NCBI GenBank assembly: GCA_947177975.1
Contig: CAMWWH010000009.1
Span: 1 to 34,577 of the forward strand
DNA: 34,577 nucleotides
Direction of reading: 5' to 3'
From: an uncultured Clostridia bacterium
GTDB lineage: Bacteria; Bacillota; Clostridia; Christensenellales; Borkfalkiaceae
In this document: one piece after another, positions 13,623-20,993 of the stretch
How the letters are laid out: the number at the start of each line of letters is the position of its first letter
Position numbering within the stretch: position 1 is the first letter of the stretch
The notes under the pieces: model-generated
What the model saw: only the letters and a program-made list of their open reading frames with translations
The model's database searches: none
What the model was told of the DNA's origin: nothing
Program-made: the position numbers and the translations under genes

Positions 13623-15702
13623 ATCTGTCTAATATGAACTCTAACGTATTTATGATTGATTTATACCCTTCGGAATTCTGTATCTCTTCAATCGTGGCGG
13701 AGATTGCACCCTTATCCTCTGCCGATGCAAAACTGCCGTCGGCGGTAACCGTTTTGCCGAAAGCGCAGAAAGAATTTTCAAGATAGTAGTTGCCTTCGAA
13801 GTTATGATATTCGATATTATTGATATAATATGAATTGCTTTCGTAAATATTGGCGCCGCATGCACCCGCAATATTTCCGAAATCGGATATATTCGCCGCA
13901 CACTCCCCTATAAAATAACTGTTTGTTACCGAGCCGCCTAAATATACAACAGAGTCGTTGTTATCAAACCCCGCCTCACGTACATAGCCTGCAATGCCTC
14001 CAGCCTGCAAAATTGTTTTATCTGTTGTGGCAATGCTGAATTTGCTTTCGCTTATGCAATAATTTACCGAGCCGCAATAAACAAAATTTCCGTTACGCGT
14101 AATTTCGCTTATGCCCAAAATTCCGCCTGCATACACATTTTGCGCTGTAACGTTAATTTCGCCGCTTGAATAGCAACTTGCTATTTGGGTGAAAGAATGT
14201 GCGGCTATACCGCCTACGTACGCCTCTCCGCTGCCGATTGCAGTTATATTTGCATCATTAACACATTTAATAACTGTGCCGCTGTTTAGATAAGTTATGC
14301 CTGCCGCGGTAACGGTAGGTAAGTTACCTTCCTGCTCTTCTTGTTGTACAGCATTTGAAATTGCCGAGATATTACCCGTATTTTTACAATTTTCAACAGT
14401 GTAATTGTTAGTTATAGCTATTCCACAACAAATCGGATTCCAGCCTGTATCGGTAGAAGTCTGTGAAAGATTTGCCTCGTTTACATTTCCGTAAAGCAAG
14501 CCACTATTTTCATAGCATACTCCGGCAATATCAAATGTATCGGCAATTACCTCTCCTGTGACGGTACAATCAAGTAAATATGCACTGTTTATACCCGCAA
14601 CGCCGCCGAACGAAGCATTTGCGCTCGCTTCGCCGACAAGCTCAAACTGCGAATAGTTCACCGTGCAATTCTTGATTTGTCCTACGAAAACGTTATATTT
14701 GACGCTATTAAGCCCCACTATACCGCCGAAAACAAGCTCTGAGGAACTATCGGCCGACGATGCAAGCGCGCTCAGATTTCCGCTTACGTTTACGGTAACG
14801 CCGTCAATCGCGCCGTAGTTTATTAACGAAACGAAAGCCGAACTCTCCTTCGCCGTTACGTCCGCGCTGACGTTAACCGTCACGTTTTCAATTGCGGCTG
14901 TTTCGTTAACCAAGGTAAATACCGTGTCTCCCGAGCTTTCGATTGTCATATCGGATAATTTTCCGTTCAACTCGCCAAGCGTAGCACCTTTGCCTAAAAT
15001 CAGCTTGTTGCCTCCGCCGACGATTTTGCAATTGACTTTTTCTACGGAATAATTTGCGGGAATAACAATGTCGCGTTTAAGCTTATATTCCTTTTGGGAG
15101 CTGAAATCAATTTGACTGAGTTTGGTGACGTCCCCTTCTTTCGGTAACAGAGATATCGTAGTTATCGGTACGCACACGGCTACCGCAGCGGCTAAAAACG
15201 AGCACAGACATATGGTAGCAATATTCTTCTTTTCGCGGTAACTTAAAGGTCGCCTTGCAATAATTATGTCATTGCCGTCAAATCCGACGTCAAGCGAATA
15301 CTTAATATAATAAATTGATTTTAGCCGCTCTCTGACTGCGGCAGACTGCTTTGTCTTGGGGAATACTTGCTTTAAATGCTTGGTTTTGTCTAAAATCAAA
15401 AGCATTTCAAGCGGTGAAATTATTTCGTTTAGATATAATCTCAAACACTTACCCGCTTTTGCAGAGAATTTCTTTGAAACCTCTACGGGCTCAAGCACCG
15501 CCTTAAAATTTGTGCATTTTATTAACTTTTCTTCATATACGGAAAGAATTTTGCGGGATTTATAGAGATACAGAAGCGACAGCACGGGAAATCTGCCCAG
15601 ACGGTACGTACCGCACTGAGCATTATCAATCAAATCTTTAAACGCGTTTACGTCGTCTTTTTTAATCGCCTGAAACAGGCTTTCTTCATTTGATTGCGCC
15701 AT
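13621..15702 (-). CDS. Membrane protein with ankyrin-like head and GLUG-type beta-helix
   Basis: A 693-residue protein in three parts. Residues 1-60 form an ankyrin-like helical unit (ESLFQAIKKDDVNAFKDLID, then GRFPVLSLLYLYKSRKIL), with more helical soluble sequence to about 160. A hydrophobic segment lies at about 161-186. The remaining 500 residues are rich in Asn, Ser, Gly and Val and carry repeated GLUG-like units: GGIVGLN, GGVAGIN, AGITYLN, GGIAAHS, GGILGIS, GGIAGYV, GNIAGAC. These form parallel beta-helices in surface proteins of gut Firmicutes. Topology is thus cytoplasmic head and extracytoplasmic helix. The Shine-Dalgarno AGAGGT precedes the ATG, 15 nt after the coiled-coil gene. Function unknown; a sensor or adhesin is possible. 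Confidence 0.75.
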   Translation of the reverse strand: MAQSNEESLFQAIKKDDVNAFKDLIDNAQCGTYRLGRFPVLSLLYLYKSRKILSVYEEKLIKCTNFKAVLEPVEVSKKFSAKAGKCLRLYLNEIISPLEMLLILDKTKHLKQVFPKTKQSAAVRERLKSIYYIKYSLDVGFDGNDIIIARRPLSYREKKNIATICLCSFLAAAVAVCVPITTISLLPKEGDVTKLSQIDFSSQKEYKLKRDIVIPANYSVEKVNCKIVGGGNKLILGKGATLGELNGKLSDMTIESSGDTVFTLVNETAAIENVTVNVSADVTAKESSAFVSLINYGAIDGVTVNVSGNLSALASSADSSSELVFGGIVGLNSVKYNVFVGQIKNCTVNYSQFELVGEASANASFGGVAGINSAYLLDCTVTGEVIADTFDIAGVCYENSGLLYGNVNEANLSQTSTDTGWNPICCGIAITNNYTVENCKNTGNISAISNAVQQEEQEGNLPTVTAAGITYLNSGTVIKCVNDANITAIGSGEAYVGGIAAHSFTQIASCYSSGEINVTAQNVYAGGILGISEITRNGNFVYCGSVNYCISESKFSIATTDKTILQAGGIAGYVREAGFDNNDSVVYLGGSVTNSYFIGECAANISDFGNIAGACGANIYESNSYYINNIEYHNFEGNYYLENSFCAFGKTVTADGSFASAEDKGAISATIEEIQNSEGYKSIINTLEFILDR

Positions 15703-15717
15703 AACCTCTTAAACGAA

Positions 15718-16434
15718 CTATTTCTTTTTGGTTTTTACCTTCCTGTCGGCCGCCCATTTATCGAAAGCGTCGTACAAATATTCTTCGTTGACAGAACCGC
15801 CCTCAACCAGCTTTCTCAAAAGAGCAGACGTATTTGAAAACTCGCTGATGAGTATTGCAATATCTTTTCCCTGCTCCGCAACGGCTGCCGACAACTGCTC
15901 GTTCTCTTTGCGGATAGCTTCTATTTTATCCGCATTCTGTTTTAATACGGACGCAATGTCCTTATTGATAAAGTCGCTGATTTTTTCAACGTTCGTGTTA
16001 TATCCGTCAAGCGATTTCTGCAATTCCTTGAGATTGTACGACGAACGCTTTTCCGCTATCAGCGCGTCAATACGCGCAAGGTAGCTCTGTGCGCTCCTCT
16101 CTATTTCACTGAGCGAATCGATTCTTTTAACAACCTCCGAAAAGCGCGCGGTCATATTATTTACCGCCTGCGCATACTTTTCGCCCGAATCCGCGTATTC
16201 CTCGATTTTTCTGCCCAACTCCTGACCGTTCTTAGCCTGCGCGTTTATCGTAGCGTGAACTTTTTCGAGCTGGCTTGCAGCGTTGCCCGAAAAGCTTTTG
16301 GTAAGTGCGTCGAGGTCGTCTCTAATCTCTTCGTACGTCCTGCTGACCGAATGTAAGCTCTCCTGCAAAGGCGCAATAAGATTGCGGTAAGCAATAAAAC
16401 TGTCTATAAGTTCTTTAATAGAATTGTCGCTCAT
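15718..16434 (-). CDS. Coiled-coil protein of unknown function
   Basis: A 238-residue soluble protein, no signal peptide or membrane segment. Nearly the whole chain is predicted helical by heptad reading (for example LQESLHSVSRTYEEIRDDL and ISDFINKDIASVLKQNADKI), ending in a very basic tail (VKTKKK). No catalytic motif is visible. Start and stop of the upstream helicase overlap by one base (TAATG), and a GAGG lies 10 nt before the ATG, so it is translated in step with the helicase and is likely a physical or functional partner. I recognise no named family. Confidence 0.75.
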   Translation of the reverse strand: MSDNSIKELIDSFIAYRNLIAPLQESLHSVSRTYEEIRDDLDALTKSFSGNAASQLEKVHATINAQAKNGQELGRKIEEYADSGEKYAQAVNNMTARFSEVVKRIDSLSEIERSAQSYLARIDALIAEKRSSYNLKELQKSLDGYNTNVEKISDFINKDIASVLKQNADKIEAIRKENEQLSAAVAEQGKDIAILISEFSNTSALLRKLVEGGSVNEEYLYDAFDKWAADRKVKTKKK

Positions 16435-18818
16435 TATTTTTTCCTCTTCATTTTAGCGCTCGCCGCTTTTATATTCGCCGCGATTTCACTGCTGTCTTTA
16501 TTGAGTGTGTCAAGTATAATCTTTTTGGCAACGTCGTTGTCCTCGACCAAAGTAAAAAACCGCACGATTTCGGGATTGAGAATTCCGCCGCCCTGTAAGC
16601 AGGCGTCCATAAGCGGAAACAGTTCCTCGTCACCCGACCTTGTGAACATTTCACGCGCCTCGCCGTCCATACCCTGCCGCCAGTATTCTATACCCGCGTC
16701 CCTTATTTTGCCGTAACGCAGATATTTTTCGTGTATGGATATATAAATAAGTTGCTTTTTGCGCAGTTCGTCGGAAGATAGCCTGTCCGCGGTGTTGCGA
16801 GCGTTTTCGTACTGTTCGAGAGCGCAGAATTTTTCTATGCGCTCTGTAAATTCGTCGTCGTCAATCTCTATGCTGCCCGCAATATCTTTTAAATAAGCCA
16901 GCGCGCTGTCCTTTTTTCTTACGTCGAAACATTCGTTAAACAGCTTATCGAAGGTTTCGGGATAGTCGGACTCTGCTACGAACAGATACTGACGCGCACG
17001 GGATATACCCACGTAGAACAGATTGAAGTAATACCTGAAAACAGAGTTTTCGTCGGCGGTTTTTCTGTTAAGCGACATATTGTTAAGATACCGCCACTTG
17101 TCCGCATTGTCGCTTAAAACGTCTGCAAGTATAACCGTGTTACGCTCCAACCCTTTCGCTTCGGCTACCGTAAGAATTTCGGTTTTACCCAGAATCTTTC
17201 TGAGCTGTTCTTTCTTCTTATGCGAGCCGACGATTACGGTTACGTTTTCAAACCGCTTGTCACCGAGTGAAAAAACGAAGCTCTTGTCTTTTATCAGAAC
17301 CGCGGCTGACGGCAGCGGCGAAGCAACGCTCTCGCTCTTTAAAACAAAGCTGTGAGTACCGAATTTCTGTATATTCATTTCACCGAGCTTTGCGGCGATA
17401 TGTTCGATTTTTTCCGTGCTTCGGTAGTTGTGCCGAAGCTCGTCTACGCCGGTGACGTCGCCGTACATTAACCGCTTTAAGTATCCGAAATTGAAATACG
17501 ACGGGTTAATCATCTGCAAAGCGTCGCCCACACAGAACAGCTTTCGGCAGAGCTTTTTCATCAGGCACAGATTTACCTGCGTAAAGTCCTGCACCTCGTC
17601 GATTACGCCTACCGAATACCTGGGCGACGTAACGACGGCTAATAGTTCACGGCTGATAAGGTTATTGTCGGTATATCCCCGCTTTTTTAGAAAATCGGCG
17701 TAGTCAGTTGCTACGGAATAAATTACGTCGCACTCGCGCCGGGTAAAGCTGTCGCTTCTTTGTTTTTGGTAGTCTTCCCGATTCATCATATCGCGCGGCG
17801 CGTCAAGCTCATACGTGCCGAAAATCATTCCGTAAATTTCTTTATAAATTATCTCGTGCGCAATGTGTTTTATTGATTCCAACGCACCGGAAAGGCGATA
17901 ATTCTTGCCCGAGCCCAAATACTCGTTTAAAAATACGCTCTCATTTGAAATGGGTTTTGCCTCGAAAGTTTCAGCGTAGATATCTTCTATTAAACGGTAG
18001 TCAACTTTCTCTTTCAGGAAGCGCGAAATACGCTTTAACGATGAAAATATTTCACCGTCCTCATCTACCGAAAATAAAATACCGAGTTTGTTTTCCACCG
18101 CTTTTTTATGGTCGGAGTCTAAAAATTCGACGTTTCCGCTCTCGTATGCGGAAATTAAGCTGTCGATATTATTGGTAAACAGCTCTACGCGGTTGCGAGT
18201 TTCGGTCAGAAGTCCGCGTGAAAAGGTTGTATACAGTACCGCTCCGCGATAGTTGCGGCAGGCGCAATAAACTATTTTTTCAACGCAAACATTGGTCTTA
18301 CCGCTGCCCGCTATGCCCTGCACGAGCATATTTGCGTCCTCTGTTTCGACGATTTTTCGCTGTGTTTCGTTAAGGTATGGGAAATTGACTATGCCGTCCG
18401 AACCCGACACTAAATAAAGTCTTGTCAGATCTTCGTCAGAAACCTTCTCGTCCGTTTCGCGCAATTCCAAAGAAATTCCGTCATGCGCCGAAATATATTC
18501 GCTGAGCCGCCTGTCAGTTCCGCCCTCGGCAGAATTTGCGCTTAAAAACTTGTAAAATACGATATCTCCGTCCGATAACCTTTCGTCACTGCCCATAAGG
18601 CGGAAGTAAAGTGTATAAAGGCTGTCCTCGGTCTGTGCGGTATAGCAGCCGACGGGCAACTCGGAATTCTCGCTGATTATACTTTCCCCGACACGCGAAA
18701 TAAAAGCGTCTATCGCAATTATCCTGCGAGTCAGCGAAACAAAGCCCTCCGTCTTATATACCCTTCGGCTTGAAGATAACGCTATCTTTTTCGTGTCTGC
18801 CGTAATCTTTTTTATCAT
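16434..18818 (-). CDS. UvrD-like superfamily 1A helicase with TPR-like tail
   Basis: A 794-residue ATP-dependent nucleic-acid helicase. The motor motifs appear in order: Q153, Walker A GIAGSGKT (168-175), Walker B DEVQD (407-411), motif III GDALQ (431-435), motif IV NYRS (464-467), motif V AKGLE (554-558) and motif VI YVGISRAR (602-609). Residues 1-150 are a family-specific N-terminal region without a known motif. Residues from about 655 to 760 are helical repeats resembling TPRs (EQYENARNTADRL, GIEYWRQGMDGEAREMF). It is not a standard UvrD, PcrA or Rep, nor a clear HelD, since the HelD N-terminal coiled arm is absent. The start overlaps the release-factor-like stop as ATGA, so the two are coupled. 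Substrate unknown. Confidence 0.88.
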   Translation of the reverse strand: MIKKITADTKKIALSSSRRVYKTEGFVSLTRRIIAIDAFISRVGESIISENSELPVGCYTAQTEDSLYTLYFRLMGSDERLSDGDIVFYKFLSANSAEGGTDRRLSEYISAHDGISLELRETDEKVSDEDLTRLYLVSGSDGIVNFPYLNETQRKIVETEDANMLVQGIAGSGKTNVCVEKIVYCACRNYRGAVLYTTFSRGLLTETRNRVELFTNNIDSLISAYESGNVEFLDSDHKKAVENKLGILFSVDEDGEIFSSLKRISRFLKEKVDYRLIEDIYAETFEAKPISNESVFLNEYLGSGKNYRLSGALESIKHIAHEIIYKEIYGMIFGTYELDAPRDMMNREDYQKQRSDSFTRRECDVIYSVATDYADFLKKRGYTDNNLISRELLAVVTSPRYSVGVIDEVQDFTQVNLCLMKKLCRKLFCVGDALQMINPSYFNFGYLKRLMYGDVTGVDELRHNYRSTEKIEHIAAKLGEMNIQKFGTHSFVLKSESVASPLPSAAVLIKDKSFVFSLGDKRFENVTVIVGSHKKKEQLRKILGKTEILTVAEAKGLERNTVILADVLSDNADKWRYLNNMSLNRKTADENSVFRYYFNLFYVGISRARQYLFVAESDYPETFDKLFNECFDVRKKDSALAYLKDIAGSIEIDDDEFTERIEKFCALEQYENARNTADRLSSDELRKKQLIYISIHEKYLRYGKIRDAGIEYWRQGMDGEAREMFTRSGDEELFPLMDACLQGGGILNPEIVRFFTLVEDNDVAKKIILDTLNKDSSEIAANIKAASAKMKRKK

Positions 18819-19822
18819 AAAGCCATAAGTCCGTTTAAATATTGAGTAAACCGCTCTTCAGAAAGTGGAAACGGTATTTTAGTAAACCCTTTAAGCCGCG
18901 TATCGGTCATAGTATTGCTTACTGCATCGAATGATACGGCGGTATTTTTTTGAGAATACTGCGAAGCTATGTCTGCTTCGATGCGGTTCTTTTCAGATGA
19001 AATACTCTTTTCTCTCAGCCGTTTTTCAATTGTTTCCAATGCACGTTTCTTGTTTTTAAGTTGCGAACGTTCGTCCTGACAGACAACGCTCAGACCCGTA
19101 GGCAAGTGGGTAATTCTGACGGCGGTCTCCACCTTGTTTATATTCTGACCGCCCGCACCGTGAGAATGAAAAACGTCAATCTTCAAATCGCTTTCAGATA
19201 GCACTTCGATTATTGTAGCCTGCGTTACGGCAAAGCACAGCTCCTCGCAAGGCGACTGCGCGGTATGCACCTTGTGTGCGCCCGTAATCGGAATAAGGCG
19301 CGAGGTTATGTCCGCGCCCTCGGCAATGAACGAAATTTCCTGCACAAAGCCGCTTTTTGCCGTCACAACCTTTTCATCCTTTATTTTCGCGCCGTGCAAT
19401 AAAAGGTCGGACTTAATAAGAGAAAACAGCGCCGCGCCGAACCTGGACGAACCCTCTTTCAATTTAAACCGACAATATGTACTCTCTTCCGTGTGCTTGC
19501 AGCCGAGCGCATCTGCAAGAGCTGTCGATGTCTGTGCGGCGGTCTTTTTTAAGGACGAGATTTCTTTGTATATCTCCGCACGCTCTTCGTCGGAACTTGC
19601 TTCTGAAAGAAGCGCGTAAACCGCCTTTTCGTCTTCAAGCGCAGAAATAAGCTCGGAAAGCTTGTCCTTTAAAAATTTTAATTGATTGTATTTCGATAAA
19701 ACCGACAGATAATACGCCTTGTCCGCCTGTACTTCGGGATATTCCAAAAGCTCCTTTGTTTCCTCAAAGTCGTTAAGCACTTTTCTTGTAGCGTCGATAA
19801 TATTGTCGTAAATGCCGTACAT
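18815..19822 (-). CDS. Divergent class-I peptide chain release factor-like protein
   Basis: A 335-residue protein with the fold order of RF1/RF2: an N-terminal helical domain, a decoding domain, and the peptidyl-tRNA hydrolysis loop G224-G225-Q226 (HGAGGQNIN). The latter is followed by well-kept ETAVRITHLPTG and CQDERSQLKNK. The decoding domain is aberrant. After SRL and GAHKVH (181-186), where RF1 has PxT and RF2 has SPF, it reads TAQSPCEE, and the downstream HTS is lost. The C-terminal RTYNFP and TDHR are also degraded (TDTR remains). It therefore is not the housekeeping prfA or prfB. It may release peptides without normal stop recognition or act in rescue; this is inference. First gene of a six-gene unit. 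Confidence 0.85.
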   Translation of the reverse strand: MYGIYDNIIDATRKVLNDFEETKELLEYPEVQADKAYYLSVLSKYNQLKFLKDKLSELISALEDEKAVYALLSEASSDEERAEIYKEISSLKKTAAQTSTALADALGCKHTEESTYCRFKLKEGSSRFGAALFSLIKSDLLLHGAKIKDEKVVTAKSGFVQEISFIAEGADITSRLIPITGAHKVHTAQSPCEELCFAVTQATIIEVLSESDLKIDVFHSHGAGGQNINKVETAVRITHLPTGLSVVCQDERSQLKNKKRALETIEKRLREKSISSEKNRIEADIASQYSQKNTAVSFDAVSNTMTDTRLKGFTKIPFPLSEERFTQYLNGLMAL

Positions 19823-19828
19823 ATACTG

Positions 19829-19857
19829 ATTATAACATAAATATATCAAAAAGTCAT
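19829..19857 (-). promoter_or_regulatory. Promoter of the release-factor-like/helicase operon
   Basis: On the minus strand: -35 ATGACT (19857-19852), 17-bp spacer ending in TGT, -10 TATAAT (19834-19829). The perfect extended -10 makes it convincing. The -10 ends 6 nt before the ATG at 19822 and there is no Shine-Dalgarno, so transcription would start at the first codon. This also rules out the upstream TTG at 19849 as start. Confidence 0.68.
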
Positions 19858-19874
19858 TTAGAAATAATAAACAA

Positions 19875-19910
19875 AGCGGTTAAATCAAGCAACTGCTTGA
19901 TTTAACCGCT
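19875..19910 (-). terminator. Terminator of the spoIVB operon
   Basis: Arms at 19875-19891 and 19894-19910 pair perfectly over 17 bp (start AGCGGTTAAATC), directly after the spoIVB stop. On the minus strand a T-rich tail (TTTGTTTATT) follows. It separates the asp23-spoIVB operon from the release-factor-like operon. Confidence 0.85.
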
Positions 19911-19915
19911 AATAC

Positions 19916-20935
19916 TTAATAAGAACTCGTCATATTGTCAATTGAAATACCGTAGCCGCGCGTCGGGTCGTTTACGAACACGTGGGTAACTGCGCCTATG
20001 AGCTTGCCGTTTTGAACTATGGGGCTTCCGCTCATTCCCTGTACTATGCCGCCTGCCTTTTCGAGTATGCGTTTGTCGTTGATTTTGATTACGTAGTTGC
20101 GATTATTCTTATTTTCCGCGTCTACTTTGACAATAGAAATTTCATACTTTTCGCAGGTATTGCCGTTTAACGTAGAGTAAATATAAGCTTTCCCGATAGT
20201 AGCTTCGCTTACGCTTCCCATCTTAACGCGCGTCAGGTTTGAAACGTTAAAATCTTTTGCAAGATCTCCGAAAATTCCGCACTGGGTATTCTCTTTAATC
20301 ACGCCGAACATCTGCGAGTTATCGAAAAATCCTCTCAATTCACCGGGATTTCCTCTCAATCCCTTCTTCACGTCGTATATAGAACAATCGTATAAACATC
20401 CGCCGTTGATTGCAATTGCGTTTCCGTTTTCGTCGTTTACGGGGTGCCCGAGCGAGCCGAACTTATTATTCGTTTTGTCGATATAAGTAACCGTTCCAAT
20501 TCCGTTAATACTGTCTTTAACTAAAAGTCCCAGCTTCTTTTTTCCGCTTGTCTTGTCTATTGCGGGTTGCAGATTTATCTCAACCGATTCACCCGCGCGG
20601 TTAATAAGCAAATTATACTTTGCAAAATCCTCCGAAAGCGCCTCGGTAAGCATGTTTGCCGACGTAATCTCGATATCGTTTAATTTCTTGATTATATCGC
20701 CGCTCTTGACGCCGCCTTCCCTTGCAGGACAGACCATACCGCTTTCGGTATTTATTTCGCACATTCCGATAACTTCCACGTTCTGAGTATTCAGAACAAA
20801 TCCTGCGGGAAACCCGCCTATATAGAATTCGTCGGTCGGCACCGCGTACACGCGCATAACCGACAGACTACAAATTACTGCGGCGCAAAAAATAACGCCC
20901 AACAATATTTTAGTAAACTTTTTAAAAGAAAGCAT
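19916..20935 (-). CDS. spoIVB: SpoIVB serine peptidase
   Basis: A 339-residue S55-family protease. In sporulation it is made in the forespore, secreted to the space between the membranes, and cleaves SpoIVFA to release pro-sigma-K processing. A signal anchor (about residues 8-31) is followed by a PDZ domain at about 50-130 (GGVKSGDIIKKLND) and the peptidase domain with H164 (GSLGHPV) and nucleophile S304 (GMSGSPI). It is shorter than the B. subtilis protein (about 426) chiefly before the PDZ domain. It lies 58 nt after recN, the conserved order in spore formers. The next gene is not spo0A. Confidence 0.93.
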   Translation of the reverse strand: MLSFKKFTKILLGVIFCAAVICSLSVMRVYAVPTDEFYIGGFPAGFVLNTQNVEVIGMCEINTESGMVCPAREGGVKSGDIIKKLNDIEITSANMLTEALSEDFAKYNLLINRAGESVEINLQPAIDKTSGKKKLGLLVKDSINGIGTVTYIDKTNNKFGSLGHPVNDENGNAIAINGGCLYDCSIYDVKKGLRGNPGELRGFFDNSQMFGVIKENTQCGIFGDLAKDFNVSNLTRVKMGSVSEATIGKAYIYSTLNGNTCEKYEISIVKVDAENKNNRNYVIKINDKRILEKAGGIVQGMSGSPIVQNGKLIGAVTHVFVNDPTRGYGISIDNMTSSY

Positions 20936-20940
20936 ACAAA

Positions 20941-20970
20941 TATTGTGAGCAGTTATAATCTAAATATTCA
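20941..20970 (-). promoter_or_regulatory. Possible forespore (sigma-G/F-type) promoter of spoIVB
   Basis: On the minus strand TGAATA (20970-20965), 17-bp spacer and CACAATA (20947-20941) resemble the sigma-G pattern of B. subtilis (GAATA and CATnnTA). In that species spoIVB has such a promoter. The -10 lies only 5 nt before the ATG, which is too close for a normal leader, so this is a weak candidate. Confidence 0.25.
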
Positions 20971-20993
20971 GTTAAAAGTTGGAATTATCCGTT

